From Cystobacterineae bacterium (GTDB lineage Bacteria > Myxococcota > Myxococcia > Myxococcales > Myxococcaceae), in contig WRKR01000006.1 in the NCBI GenBank assembly GCA_009782175.1, forward strand, positions 17,915 to 81,914: 64,000 nucleotides of DNA. The letters are read 5' to 3'. Below, piece after piece: positions 1 through 9,456 of this stretch. The notes below the pieces were generated by a model. The model worked only from the letters and a program-made list of their open reading frames with translations. It had not been told where the DNA came from and did no database searches. How positions within the stretch are numbered: position 1 is the first letter of the stretch; the number at the start of each line of letters is the position of its first letter. The position numbers were made by a program, and so were the translations under genes.

Positions 1-169
1 TCACTCTGAACTGGCTCTGGGCCATCTTGTAACTCATTCATTCATTTCTCCAATGTGGTAGAATATCCTGCTAACTCCGACAAACCCCCAAAACCGCTCT
101 TCCACCAGAAAACCATCCCTTGACAACGAGGACTTAATGAAAGCTGTCAAAAGTTTCAAGAGGCCTTTA

Positions 170-1102
170 TTATAGCTTTACACTGTCAACGGTTTTCTTC
201 ACAGAAGCAAAAGACTTAGCCAATTCTCTTTTCTCCAGGTCGTCTAATTTTATTTCCAAAACTTTTTCAATGCCCCCTGCCCCAATCTGTGCGGGGACAC
301 CAAAGAAATAGCCGGAAATGCCATATTCGCCTTCCAATAAAACCGCACAAGGCAAAACCCGCTTGCGGTCTAACAAATAACTCTCCGCCATCGCTATGGC
401 CGAAGCCGCCGGCCCAAAATAGGCTGAGCCCGTTTTATAGAGGCCCACCAGCTCTGCTCCACCTTCGCGCGTGCGCTTCACAATGGCATCCAACTTGTCT
501 TGGGGAAGCAGCTCACACAAAGGTACACCGCCCACTGTGCTGTGGCGCAACAACGGAACCATGTCGTCACCGTGTCCACCCAAAACCAGCGCGTCTATGT
601 CGCGGATGGAGCAGCCAAGGGCCTGGGCAACAAAGCATTTAAAGCGGGAAGTATCCAAAACACCCGCCATGCCTGCCACCTGTTGCTTTTTCTGGCCCGC
701 AATTTTGTGCAAGGCAAACACCATCGCATCCAAGGGGTTGGCAATGTTAATGACAAAGGCTTCTGGGCATTGCGTCTGAATGTTGGAAGCCACCTCCCTT
801 ATAATTTTGAGGTTAATCTCCAACAAGTCTTCCCGGCTCATGCCCGGCTTGCGCGGAACTCCCGCTGTTATAATAACCACATCCGCGCCGGCCAAATCCG
901 CTGGGTTTGTTGAGCCCATGCAGCGGCAGTCATACCCATCCACCGCCGCCAGCTGGTTAATGTCCAAAGCCTTGCCCTTCACCACACCCTCTGCCGCGGG
1001 AATGTCGAAAATAACCACATCGCCCAATGACTTTTGAATGGAAAGCAATGCCAAGTTGCCGCCAATTTGTCCGCCCCCAATAAGCGCAATTTTTTTCTTC
1101 AT
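170..1102 (-). CDS. mdh: Malate dehydrogenase (LDH/MDH type)
   Basis: Oxidises malate to oxaloacetate with NAD in the TCA cycle, in the cytoplasm. The 310-residue length fits the LDH-like MDH family. The N-terminus carries a glycine-rich Rossmann motif (GGGQIGG, about residues 9-15) followed by an acidic residue at the end of the second strand (FDI), which favours NAD. The substrate loop has R-K-P-G-M-S-R, where arginine rather than glutamine indicates malate over lactate. The catalytic histidine lies in GGHGDD. A GAGG ribosome site sits about 8 bases before the ATG. It lies 15 bp downstream of icd on the same strand, so the two are probably cotranscribed. Family assignment is secure; cofactor preference is inferred from sequence. 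Confidence 0.95.
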   Translation of the reverse strand: MKKKIALIGGGQIGGNLALLSIQKSLGDVVIFDIPAAEGVVKGKALDINQLAAVDGYDCRCMGSTNPADLAGADVVIITAGVPRKPGMSREDLLEINLKIIREVASNIQTQCPEAFVINIANPLDAMVFALHKIAGQKKQQVAGMAGVLDTSRFKCFVAQALGCSIRDIDALVLGGHGDDMVPLLRHSTVGGVPLCELLPQDKLDAIVKRTREGGAELVGLYKTGSAYFGPAASAIAMAESYLLDRKRVLPCAVLLEGEYGISGYFFGVPAQIGAGGIEKVLEIKLDDLEKRELAKSFASVKKTVDSVKL

Positions 1103-1117
1103 TTGAGCATCCTCGCT

Positions 1118-2428
1118 TTACATGTTTTTGATGATAGCCTGACCAAACTCGCTGCACTTTACTTCTACTACGGTGGACTGAGTTTCCTGTCGCATCAGCC
1201 GCGCAAAGTCATAAGTAACCGTCTTCTGAGAGATGGCTGCATCCATTCCTCGCAAAATATTATCGGCTGCCTCATTCCAACCCAAATGCCTCAACATCAT
1301 CTCCGCAGACAAAATAACGGAGCCTGGGTTGACTTTGTCCAGGTCGGCATATTTAGGGGCTGTCCCATGCGTCGCTTCAAATATGGCATGTCCTGTTTTG
1401 TAGTTAATGTTGCCCCCCGGAGCTATGCCTATGCCTCCTACCTGGGCCGCCAATGCATCCGACAAATAGTCACCATTCAAATTTAATGTCGCAATAACAT
1501 CAAACTCCTCAGGGCGCGTCAATATTTGCTGAAGCGTAATGTCCGCAATGGCATCCTTCACCAACAGCTTCCCTTGAGACAAAGCCTCCTTCTGCGCTGC
1601 ATTGGCCGCAGCTTCACCCTTTTCAGCTTTTATCTTCTCCCACTCTTGCCATCCAAATGTCTTATCCGCAAATTCCTCCTCCGCCAAGGCATAGCCACAA
1701 CGCATAAAGGCCCCTTCCGTAAACTTCATAATATTGCCCTTGTGCACCAAAGTAACACTTTTGCGCTTTTGCCTCAGGGCATATTCAATGGCCGCGCGAA
1801 TCAGCCTCTTGGAGCCTTCTTGGGAGACAGGCTTTATGCCCAGCCCCACCTCCTGAGGGAAACGGATTTTGGAAAAGTCCGCGGGGAATTCCTTTTGCAA
1901 AAAAGAGAGCAGCTTCTGGCTCGCTTCGCTGCCGCCCTCATATTCAATCCCCGCATAAATGTCCTCCGTGTTTTCACGGAATATCACCATGTCCACCTTC
2001 TCCGGCGCCCTGACGGGAGAGGGAACGCCTTTAAAATAGCGAACGGGCCGCAAGCACACATAGAGGTCCAACAGCTGCCTTAAGGCAACATTCAGCGAGC
2101 GGATGCCCCCACCAATGGGCGTTGTTAAGGGGCCCTTAATCCCCACCAAATATTCACGAAAGGCTTGCACCGTCTCCTCAGGAAGCCAATTGCCCACAGC
2201 CTTAAAGGCTTTTTCTCCTGCCAAAACTTCTTTCCAAACAATCTTCTTCTTCCCGTGGTATGCCCGCTCAACAGCAGCATCAATAACGGCAACGGAGGCC
2301 CGCCAAATATCTCTACCTGTTCCATCCCCCTCAATGAAAGGTATAATAGGAAAATCCGGCACCCAAAGTTTTCCTTCTCTGAGCGTTATTTTCTCCCCAT
2401 TTGTCGATGACATGTTTGTAGACTCCAT
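1118..2428 (-). CDS. icd: NADP-dependent isocitrate dehydrogenase
   Basis: Converts isocitrate to 2-oxoglutarate and CO2 with reduction of NADP, in the TCA cycle. The protein is collinear with the Escherichia coli enzyme. It has the substrate loop GGGIRSLN with the regulatory serine, [11 protein letters not shown], and HGTAPKYA, whose Lys-Tyr pair marks NADP specificity, then a C-terminal [12 protein letters not shown] start at ATG 2428 because MEST through GEKITLR then aligns residue for residue in length with the E. coli N-terminus. The frame stays open to 2479, and a second ATG at 2413 has a better GGAG site, so the start could shift by five codons. First gene of an icd-mdh pair, divergent from the FHA regulator. 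Confidence 0.95.
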   Translation of the reverse strand: MESTNMSSTNGEKITLREGKLWVPDFPIIPFIEGDGTGRDIWRASVAVIDAAVERAYHGKKKIVWKEVLAGEKAFKAVGNWLPEETVQAFREYLVGIKGPLTTPIGGGIRSLNVALRQLLDLYVCLRPVRYFKGVPSPVRAPEKVDMVIFRENTEDIYAGIEYEGGSEASQKLLSFLQKEFPADFSKIRFPQEVGLGIKPVSQEGSKRLIRAAIEYALRQKRKSVTLVHKGNIMKFTEGAFMRCGYALAEEEFADKTFGWQEWEKIKAEKGEAAANAAQKEALSQGKLLVKDAIADITLQQILTRPEEFDVIATLNLNGDYLSDALAAQVGGIGIAPGGNINYKTGHAIFEATHGTAPKYADLDKVNPGSVILSAEMMLRHLGWNEAADNILRGMDAAISQKTVTYDFARLMRQETQSTVVEVKCSEFGQAIIKNM

Positions 2429-2566
2429 TATGAGAAAACCGTTGTTTGTTGTCTGCCCTCTATGTTGTTCCCACAACAAGAAATAAAACCCCAGCAGAAA
2501 ATTCAGCAGTCCATAAAAGACTGCGTTTTGTTGTTTACTCTCAATTGAAAGAGCTCTTCAACTCCA

Positions 2567-3901
2567 ATGACGCAAGGCACAGAACCTATACAACATTTAG
2601 AAACACTTCTTCGTTATGATAGAACCACAGGTACCTTGCGCGAGCGGCGCTATCAAATCGCCGTCATCGCAGGGCCGGATACAGGGCGCCTCGCTTATAT
2701 TGACGGCCGCCTCACGGTGGGCAGCCGCCCCGGTGTAGGACTTCGCCTGAAAGACACCACCGTCTCCAGAAACCATTTTGAGCTTCTGGCTAAACCTGAA
2801 GGCGTCCTCATTCGAGACTTGGAGTCTACCAACGGAACTTGGCTGGCGGGCACACGCATCCGTGAGGTCGTCGTCGAAGACGAAGCCGTGGTTACGGTGG
2901 GGAAAACCAGCCTGCGCATCTCCATCCAAGAGGAAAACCTTGGGCAACCTAAGGCCACTTCCTCTTTTGGAAAAATACTCGGCAGCTGCCCCGCCATGCA
3001 ATCCATGTTCGGCCTCTTAGAGCGCGTCTCCAAAGCCTCTTCAACCGTTTTGCTCACCGGAGAGGCGGGTGTGGGCAAAAGCTTGCTGGCCCAATCCATC
3101 CACGAAAACAGTGCCAGGGCGAACAAACCCTTCGTCGTCTTCCATTGCGCAGGCATGCCCACCGAAGAAATAGAGGCTGAGTTGTTTGGTTGTATAGAGT
3201 CCCCCACCCAAAGCCCCAAAGCAGGCGCTTTTTTGAATGCAGCCAGTGGCACCCTCTATTTAAACAACATTGATGCTTTGCCCCACAATACACAACAGCG
3301 GCTGCTCAACGTTTTTGAAAGCGGCAACCTCCAAAGGCTTGGCGCGGACAAACCCCAGCGCGTGGATGTTCGCATCATCGCCTCCACCCATAAGGACTTG
3401 GAAGAAGAAGCCGCTCAAGGACGCTTCTCCCAGGAGTTGCTCTATCAGCTGGCTGTCATCCGCGTTCAAATTCCACCTCTGCGAGAGCGCCTGGAGGACA
3501 TTCCTCTGCTCGCTCAAGAGTTTGTTCGCCTCATGGGGCGCGGTGACTTTGAGTTGCCTCGCGGACTCATGGCGCGCTTTGGCGCTTATGACTGGCCCGG
3601 CAACGTCCAGGAGCTGCGCAACTTGGTTGAACGTGCCTTGGCTGGCGTGGATGCGGACCCCCTGCCCGGACAGGCCGCAGCGCGAAAACTTCCGCGTACG
3701 CCTGAGGCTGAAGCCATGACGGAGCTGCCTTTCAAAGAGGCCAAGGAGCGTCTGGTGGACTCCTTTACGCGTGAATATCTCATGTCCCTCTATGAGCGTT
3801 GCGAAGGCAATATTTCACGCATGGCACGAGAGGCAGGCATCGCCCGAAATTATGTCCATAGGCTGGTCACCAAATATGGACTTAAACCTGCACAGGAATA
3901 A
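2567..3901 (+). CDS. FHA-domain AAA+ enhancer-binding-like regulator with degenerate sigma-54 motifs
   Basis: A predicted cytoplasmic transcription regulator of 444 residues. The N-terminal FHA domain (about residues 45-120) has the phosphothreonine-binding signature GSR, S-R-N-H and S-T-N-G. A sigma-54-type AAA+ domain follows (about 130-365), with Walker A GEAGVGKS and an intact R-E-R-x-E-D-I-P sensor region. The C-terminus is a Fis-type helix-turn-helix (GNISRMAREAGIARNYVHRL). Two hallmarks are altered. The GAFTGA loop that contacts sigma-54 is replaced by an unrelated sequence (after ELFG: CIESPTQS). The Walker B acidic pair, normally D-E, reads N-N (LYLNNI). FHA-fused activators of this kind are common in myxobacteria, and some have lost sigma-54 dependence. 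Target genes are unknown. Confidence 0.9.
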   Translation: MTQGTEPIQHLETLLRYDRTTGTLRERRYQIAVIAGPDTGRLAYIDGRLTVGSRPGVGLRLKDTTVSRNHFELLAKPEGVLIRDLESTNGTWLAGTRIREVVVEDEAVVTVGKTSLRISIQEENLGQPKATSSFGKILGSCPAMQSMFGLLERVSKASSTVLLTGEAGVGKSLLAQSIHENSARANKPFVVFHCAGMPTEEIEAELFGCIESPTQSPKAGAFLNAASGTLYLNNIDALPHNTQQRLLNVFESGNLQRLGADKPQRVDVRIIASTHKDLEEEAAQGRFSQELLYQLAVIRVQIPPLRERLEDIPLLAQEFVRLMGRGDFELPRGLMARFGAYDWPGNVQELRNLVERALAGVDADPLPGQAAARKLPRTPEAEAMTELPFKEAKERLVDSFTREYLMSLYERCEGNISRMAREAGIARNYVHRLVTKYGLKPAQE

Positions 3902-3922
3902 CACCTCCCCAAACCCCACGCC

Positions 3923-6478
3923 TTATTGACGTACGCCCCACCCGCCTATGCCCTGCAGCTGAAAAGAAAAACCAAAGTTGGGCATGCCCAAAGAAACCCC
4001 ACCTCGGTTGTTGGGGGCTGCCGTTTGCAAGGCATATAACTCCAAGCCAAAACAGTTGCAGGCAGGTGTCCACCCCAATGCCAACAAATGTTGCGCCAGA
4101 CGGAATTTCTCATACCAATGGAAAAAACTCATCTGGTAACGCAGACGAAACCCCTCTATCTTCGCCCAGGCGCCTATCCCCAAATTCGGAGTGGAATCCC
4201 CTATAACAGGAGCGCTCCCTATCAGCATATCCACACCCCGACGGCTCCATTCTTCTCCTTCAAGCTGAAATAAGTCATACCGAATGTGCCCCCCTAAGGT
4301 GTCGGCCCACCGCGTCCGCAACATCGCCCCTATGCGCGAAAGCTGCCCCTGCTTGAGGTTGAAACCCGTATATAAATCCGTCTCTAAAAAACGCCAACGC
4401 GAAGACACTTTCAATAAAGTGTCCCCCAGACGAATGCCCGGCTCATTCGCCACCCCCACGGCTTGCGCCACCTCTAAACTCAACAGCTCCTCGGCTGCCT
4501 TGTCGGCACTGCGCTGCCACAGGCTTTGTCGCAAACGCAGCCCCAACTCCAAGCCGCGGTAACCACGCGGAATGGCCAAGTCTATCTCGTCATAGCCTAC
4601 GGGAACTTTTCCCCACTGCGCCGCTATCCAACGCAATTCGGCTTGAGGCGTCAATGTATGCCAAACGCCTTCCCACAACTCCTTGCTCAAGCTTCCTTCG
4701 GCCTGAAGCTTCAACAAAGGGTAGCCCCTTGAAAACCAGCGCCCGGACAATTCTCCAAGCCATATGTCCTGCCGCAACGCCAAAGAGGCCGCAATGCCTG
4801 CACCTCCTCCCAAAAAACGCTTCTGGTATTTCAGTGTAGGCAACAACCCCAGCCTGTCTCTGGCCTCCCTTTCTCCAGGTTGATAACGGCCATCTCCTTG
4901 GAAGTTCTTCCCTTCTAAAAAAGGCATGTCTTCAGGACAAAACCCATCGCCCCAAGAGGGCGCATAGAGGCGCCTTTGCATGCATTGTATGCTGAGCCTC
5001 TCCCACCTCCCATTTATCCATATTCTGTCGTCCCCCTCGCGGGCATCCGGCCCCTCATCGCCACTCAGCCCACGCCAGGGCGCGAGCCGTACAAAGCTGC
5101 CTTGCACCAAAAATGAAAAACCTTCACCCAAAGCATGCTCGCGCAAAGTGATATTCAACGCAGGAAAACGCTGCAAAGTGTTGGGGCCCTTCAGCGGATC
5201 CACAACCTGAAGCGCCCCTGTGCCGGGCTCTATACGCGGGGGACGCAGCAGTTGAGCATTGCCCAACAAGGGGTAGCCCCATCGGAGGTTTTGCAAATAA
5301 CCTACATCCAACAAAACATCCACGCGCGGCCCCTCATAGGAAAGCCCCAGCTGGGAGCGCGTGTATTCAACAGCCCTCAACAGCAGCTCTGCCTCAAAAT
5401 CCCTGGGCAAATAACCATCCGAAGACAAAGCAATGTCGGCAAGCACATGCCCATATTCTCCTATGGATTGCCGGTGCTTTATGTGCGTCCCCAAACGCAG
5501 GCCCCGCTGCTTTTTGGGCTCCCCCAACTCACCCGTATAGCCGGCATCCACAGGCGAGCGGCGCTCCCTCATGTCCCATAACCACTCTAGGGCCAGGTTC
5601 CCCTCTATGTCCTCCGAAGGCCTATAGCGAAATTCCATCCCTAAACTGGGTCCCTTGGTGCCATAGGCATTCTGCGTCCCCAAAGTCCAACCCGGCGTTA
5701 AGCTCAAATCCGCCGAGCGACCCAGGGTGATGAAGAGGGGTTGCTTCATCGAAAATCCGCTGTGGGTGCTGTTGAAAAACATCGGGAAAAGCAGGCCCGT
5801 TTGGCGTGAGGACAGAGGGAGTGAAATCCACGGCACCCAAAAAATGGGCACCTCGCCGATGTAGGCAAATGTCGACAACAAATGGGCGCGTTGCCCTTCT
5901 ATGTCCAAAGTGCCTCTGGAGGACTCTAAATGCCAGTTGGGCTTCGTCGTGTCACAATCACAAGGCACAAAACCAAAATTTTCCAGCTCCCAGAGGCCAT
6001 CCTGCTGCCGCATGCGTGTAAGACGCAAACTCAGCCCATTCTTCCCCAGCTGGAGCGCTTCCTGCGCGGTGGACTCCAAAAGCACCTTCGCTTCTACGCC
6101 GTGCTTTTGTATCCATATACCATTCTCCAGAACAATTTCCTCCACCTCATAGGCTTGAGCCAACCGCCCCTCTGCCCCATCCGCCAAGGGAGCATCCCCT
6201 CTCGCTTTTAAACGTATATGTATTAAATCCGCCAACACCACCCACTGGGCAGCTGCATCCGCCCAGCGCATCACCACTTGGCCTTCAGCTGAAACCCACC
6301 CCGTCTTCTGTGAGGCATTCAAACGCTGAGCTGTCAGTCTCCCATGCTCAACGCGCCATTCTACATTGCCTTCTGCCCATGCCTCTTGGCTCAGCTCCTG
6401 GTATTGCAATATCTCTGCGGACACCTCCGGAGAGAAAGGTGCCGTGGCTTGCACAAGCGCAAAAAGGAAAGGCCACAT
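3923..6478 (-). CDS. lptD: LPS-assembly outer-membrane protein LptD
   Basis: Predicted outer-membrane beta-barrel that inserts lipopolysaccharide into the outer leaflet together with LptE. The 851-residue length and layout fit the family: a hydrophobic N-terminus, an OstA/LptA-like beta-jellyroll segment (about residues 25-150, V-S-A-E-G-Q-V type strands), then a long barrel region containing the conserved stretch around PIFWVPWISLPLSSRQTG-L-L-F-P. The C-terminal part has alternating aromatic residues as in barrel strands. It is the last gene of a leftward set with the matrixin and the 195-residue secreted protein, 50 bp after the matrixin stop. No strong ribosome site precedes the ATG. The presence of LptD implies a diderm with LPS. 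Confidence 0.88.
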   Translation of the reverse strand: MWPFLFALVQATAPFSPEVSAEILQYQELSQEAWAEGNVEWRVEHGRLTAQRLNASQKTGWVSAEGQVVMRWADAAAQWVVLADLIHIRLKARGDAPLADGAEGRLAQAYEVEEIVLENGIWIQKHGVEAKVLLESTAQEALQLGKNGLSLRLTRMRQQDGLWELENFGFVPCDCDTTKPNWHLESSRGTLDIEGQRAHLLSTFAYIGEVPIFWVPWISLPLSSRQTGLLFPMFFNSTHSGFSMKQPLFITLGRSADLSLTPGWTLGTQNAYGTKGPSLGMEFRYRPSEDIEGNLALEWLWDMRERRSPVDAGYTGELGEPKKQRGLRLGTHIKHRQSIGEYGHVLADIALSSDGYLPRDFEAELLLRAVEYTRSQLGLSYEGPRVDVLLDVGYLQNLRWGYPLLGNAQLLRPPRIEPGTGALQVVDPLKGPNTLQRFPALNITLREHALGEGFSFLVQGSFVRLAPWRGLSGDEGPDAREGDDRIWINGRWERLSIQCMQRRLYAPSWGDGFCPEDMPFLEGKNFQGDGRYQPGEREARDRLGLLPTLKYQKRFLGGGAGIAASLALRQDIWLGELSGRWFSRGYPLLKLQAEGSLSKELWEGVWHTLTPQAELRWIAAQWGKVPVGYDEIDLAIPRGYRGLELGLRLRQSLWQRSADKAAEELLSLEVAQAVGVANEPGIRLGDTLLKVSSRWRFLETDLYTGFNLKQGQLSRIGAMLRTRWADTLGGHIRYDLFQLEGEEWSRRGVDMLIGSAPVIGDSTPNLGIGAWAKIEGFRLRYQMSFFHWYEKFRLAQHLLALGWTPACNCFGLELYALQTAAPNNRGGVSLGMPNFGFSFQLQGIGGWGVRQ

Positions 6479-6528
6479 AGACAGCTGGCTTCTAGCTCAA
6501 AGCAACCCTCTGCGCATGACTAAAAAAC

Positions 6529-7395
6529 CTATCGCCTCAACCTTCGCCACAACACCAGCACTAAGCCAGATGCCAAACCCAAAGTGCCACCCGGCGCCGC
6601 AGCACAACCTGCTGATTTGCTGTCCTGAAAAAAGGAAGAAGAAGAAAGGTCGGCAGATTCACCGCACCCCTGGGCAGCACGGCCTTGGGGATAGGCCTCA
6701 CAAACAAACTGTGCTGAATCCCAATCCAGAGCATGGTCTGCCACCACCCCGGAGGACAAGGTTGGGCTCATGACAGAGCCCGGTTTCGTGCTGTGGCCAA
6801 GCCCCAGCAGATGGCCAATTTCATGCACCATCACCGCCTCTAAATCCGCAAAAAAACAATTTTTGCAAGGCACATTCTCATCCACCGCATAGCTGTAGTT
6901 GCTGTTAATCTCAATGTCCGCATTCAAAATCTGCCCCGTGTCAGAACGGAAAGTCGTCAACGTAACGGCCAAGGCGGACTCGTCATATTGCCAACAATTA
7001 TATATGTCACCACAGTCGTTGTTTTTCCAACAAGCCTCTGTCGCCGGCACTTTCTGCTGACAATCACCCCCTCGAAACAGAATGAGGTTCTCTTTCTCCC
7101 CCTTGGACAAATAATTTGTATTCGTTGAGGAAGTGGCCTCCAACTCCATAAAACGCAAACTTCCACACGCATCCATCTGCGCTTGCCAAACCCCAAAAGC
7201 ACGTTGAATGCTGGACAGAGAGCCAGGCAGCGTCGCCTCTAATTGGTTGTGAGGTGTCCATTCCAGAGAAGCATTCCCCGGCCACCAGAGGCATTGCCCC
7301 GTCGAGGTGCGCATGCGAGCATAGTCCGCTGTCGCCTCGCTGCTCTCTTGAGAGAAAGCAAAGCCTGCCAACACCAACAAAACAGCAAGGCTCAT
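6529..7395 (-). CDS. Secreted matrixin-like zinc metalloprotease with MYXO-CTERM-like tail
   Basis: Predicted exported metalloprotease of 288 residues. A signal peptide (about 1-17, ending in FAFSQ) is followed by a matrixin-type domain. The zinc site [14 protein letters not shown] is a perfect HExxHxxGxxH, with the Met-turn in SVMSPT shortly after. Six or more cysteines in the mature part suggest disulfides. The C-terminus is Ser-rich, then A-G-C followed by a hydrophobic helix ([11 protein letters not shown]) and R-R-L-R-R. This resembles the MYXO-CTERM sorting signal, so the protein may be lipid- or surface-anchored by a myxosortase. The start overlaps the upstream stop by ATGA, indicating translational coupling to the 195-residue gene. 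The substrate is unknown. Confidence 0.88.
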   Translation of the reverse strand: MSLAVLLVLAGFAFSQESSEATADYARMRTSTGQCLWWPGNASLEWTPHNQLEATLPGSLSSIQRAFGVWQAQMDACGSLRFMELEATSSTNTNYLSKGEKENLILFRGGDCQQKVPATEACWKNNDCGDIYNCWQYDESALAVTLTTFRSDTGQILNADIEINSNYSYAVDENVPCKNCFFADLEAVMVHEIGHLLGLGHSTKPGSVMSPTLSSGVVADHALDWDSAQFVCEAYPQGRAAQGCGESADLSSSSFFQDSKSAGCAAAPGGTLGLASGLVLVLWRRLRR

Positions 7396-7979
7396 GGCTT
7401 CCCTCCAACGCCCAGCTTCGCATCCACCGGCAAAAGCTTGCCTCTCACTTTTTGCCTCAATTGGCTTAAGGGCATTTCCCGGCGCAGTGGCATTACCATG
7501 CGTTGAGCATCTGAATAAATTAACTCCGCATCTATTTTTTCGGGAATGGCAACGGGCTCACTCAAATCCGCTTTCCACTCCAACCTGTATTTCCCTTGAG
7601 CCATCCCCAAAACCCTGAAGCGGTTCCTCCCTTGCGCCTTGAGAAAAACCACACACTCCTCCCCAGGCATAAATTGTGCGGAACCGGACATCCGCTGCTC
7701 CACAACACCCTCTCTCCCGCCGGCTACAAACGCTGTCAACACATCCGGACAGCTGCCCTTCCAACACTCCATCATCCTCAACTCAACATCCGTTAAAATC
7801 CGCCCCGGGCTTCCTCGGGTCTTCGCTTCCAACGAGAGGACTTCGGCTCTCATCACCAGGTCAGCTCTCTGTGTCAATGTGTCCAAGTCCAAAGCCATCA
7901 AAACGGTTGCTTGCACACACAATGCTCCCATGGGGCTTAGCCACATTCCCCGCCTCGCGATATAAAACAGTTTCTTCAT
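7392..7979 (-). CDS. Secreted hypothetical protein coupled to matrixin
   Basis: I do not recognise a named family. The 195-residue product has a basic N-terminus and a hydrophobic segment (about residues 12-30), consistent with a signal peptide or anchor. The compact beta-rich region that follows contains a cysteine pair in [10 protein letters not shown] and the stretch [29 protein letters not shown]. Its stop codon overlaps the start of the matrixin (ATGA), so the two are cotranscribed and probably act together. A role as chaperone, inhibitor or partner of the protease is an inference from this coupling only. It is divergent from gltX, with 37 bp between the starts. Confidence 0.75.
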   Translation of the reverse strand: MKKLFYIARRGMWLSPMGALCVQATVLMALDLDTLTQRADLVMRAEVLSLEAKTRGSPGRILTDVELRMMECWKGSCPDVLTAFVAGGREGVVEQRMSGSAQFMPGEECVVFLKAQGRNRFRVLGMAQGKYRLEWKADLSEPVAIPEKIDAELIYSDAQRMVMPLRREMPLSQLRQKVRGKLLPVDAKLGVGGKP

Positions 7980-8016
7980 TTTAAAAAAATAGTCGCTCTG
8001 CTAGGAGCTCGCCACT

Positions 8017-9444
8017 ATGAGTATAAACACAGTACGCGTTCGCTTCGCGCCTTCGCCCACAGGCTATCTCCACATCGGTGGTGCGAGGACTGCCCTCTTC
8101 AACTGGCTTTATGCGCGGGGCCAAAATGGACTGTTTATTCTGAGGGTCGAAGACACCGACCAGAGCCGTTCCACCCCAGAATCCGTGGAAACCATTTTGG
8201 AAGGCCTGAGGTGGTTGGGCTTAAATTGGGACGAAGGCCCTGAAGTCGGCGGCAAGCATGGGCCCTATTTTCAAATGCGAAAACTCGAACGTTATAGAGA
8301 AGTCGCCGAGGCTCTCATTGCCAACGGGCACGCCTATCGCTGTTGCTGCACCAAAGAGGAGCTCGAGGAGCGTCGCCGCCTGGCTGAAAAACAAAAGCGC
8401 CCCTATAAATATGAGGGGCTCTGTCGCGACAAGGCACTCCCTGCGGATATGGCTCATGTCGTGCGCTTCAAAGTGCCTCAGGACAAAGCCGGCAGCGTCT
8501 GTTTTCAAGATCAGGTGCTCGGCCGCATCTGCAAACAGTATGCGGACATTGAAGACTTCATTCTCCTGCGTAATGACGGCATCCCCCTCTATAACTTTGG
8601 CTGCGTGGTGGACGACCATGATATGGACATTGGTCTCGTCGGCCGCGGCCAAGAGCACATCAACTCTACTTTTGGACAAATGCTGCTGTTTGAAGCCCTG
8701 GGTTGGCAGGCCCCCCAGTTTGCACACTTTCCGCTCATCCTCGGGAAGGACAGAGAAAAGCTTTCTAAACGCCTCCACCCCGAGGCCGACCTCATGCAAC
8801 ACCGCAAAAATGGAATCCTCCCTCAAGCCTTGCTCAACTTTATTGTTCGCCTGGGCTGGTCTCACCAAAATGACGAAACCTTCACCCTCAAGCAGATGGT
8901 GGAATATTTCGGTTTCAACCATGTCGGCAAAACTTCAGGCGTGTGGAACCCGGACAAGCTTTTGTGGCTTAACCAATATTGGATGAAAAACCTGCCACCC
9001 TCCGAGGTGGCCGCCGCCCTTGCCCCCTTCCTTCAAGAAGCTGGCGCCACCGAAACACTTGTGCCTGCCAAAGTGGAAAAAGCCGTTCTGGCTCTGCGAG
9101 AGCGCAGCAAAACCCTCGTCGAAATGGCACGCCTTGGCGTCTGCTATTTCCAAAAAGGCGTCCACATGGATGCAGCCGCCAAAGCCAAACACCTCGGCCC
9201 CGAAAGCCTCCACTTGTTGCGCGCAGCGCGCGAGCGCTTGGCTGCTTCTGACTTTTCAACAGCCCACATTGAGGCTGCCATCCGAGAAGTCGCCCAAACG
9301 TGGCAAGTGGGCCTGGGCAAAGTGGCTCAGCCCATCCGCGTCGCCGTCACCGGACAAACCATCAGCCCCGGCATTAGCGAAACCCTTGAGTTGCTGGGCC
9401 GCGAAGAAACCCTTGCACGCATGGACGCGGCACTGCAGGAATAA
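8017..9444 (+). CDS. gltX: Glutamyl-tRNA synthetase
   Basis: Charges tRNA-Glu with glutamate, both for translation and as the first step of C5 heme synthesis, which this window encodes. The 475-residue class I synthetase has the HIGH motif as PSPTGYLHIGGARTALFNW and the KMSKS motif as DREKLSKRL. The catalytic fold runs through residue 320, followed by an anticodon-binding helical C-terminus. The segment YRCCCTKEEL lies where many bacterial enzymes have zinc-ligand cysteines. An AGGAG site lies about 9 bases before the ATG. It is 12 bp upstream of rtcB, so the two are probably one transcript. A non-discriminating enzyme, or a second gltX copy elsewhere, cannot be excluded. Confidence 0.95.
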   Translation: MSINTVRVRFAPSPTGYLHIGGARTALFNWLYARGQNGLFILRVEDTDQSRSTPESVETILEGLRWLGLNWDEGPEVGGKHGPYFQMRKLERYREVAEALIANGHAYRCCCTKEELEERRRLAEKQKRPYKYEGLCRDKALPADMAHVVRFKVPQDKAGSVCFQDQVLGRICKQYADIEDFILLRNDGIPLYNFGCVVDDHDMDIGLVGRGQEHINSTFGQMLLFEALGWQAPQFAHFPLILGKDREKLSKRLHPEADLMQHRKNGILPQALLNFIVRLGWSHQNDETFTLKQMVEYFGFNHVGKTSGVWNPDKLLWLNQYWMKNLPPSEVAAALAPFLQEAGATETLVPAKVEKAVLALRERSKTLVEMARLGVCYFQKGVHMDAAAKAKHLGPESLHLLRAARERLAASDFSTAHIEAAIREVAQTWQVGLGKVAQPIRVAVTGQTISPGISETLELLGREETLARMDAALQE

Positions 9445-9456
9445 TAAAAAAGCACT

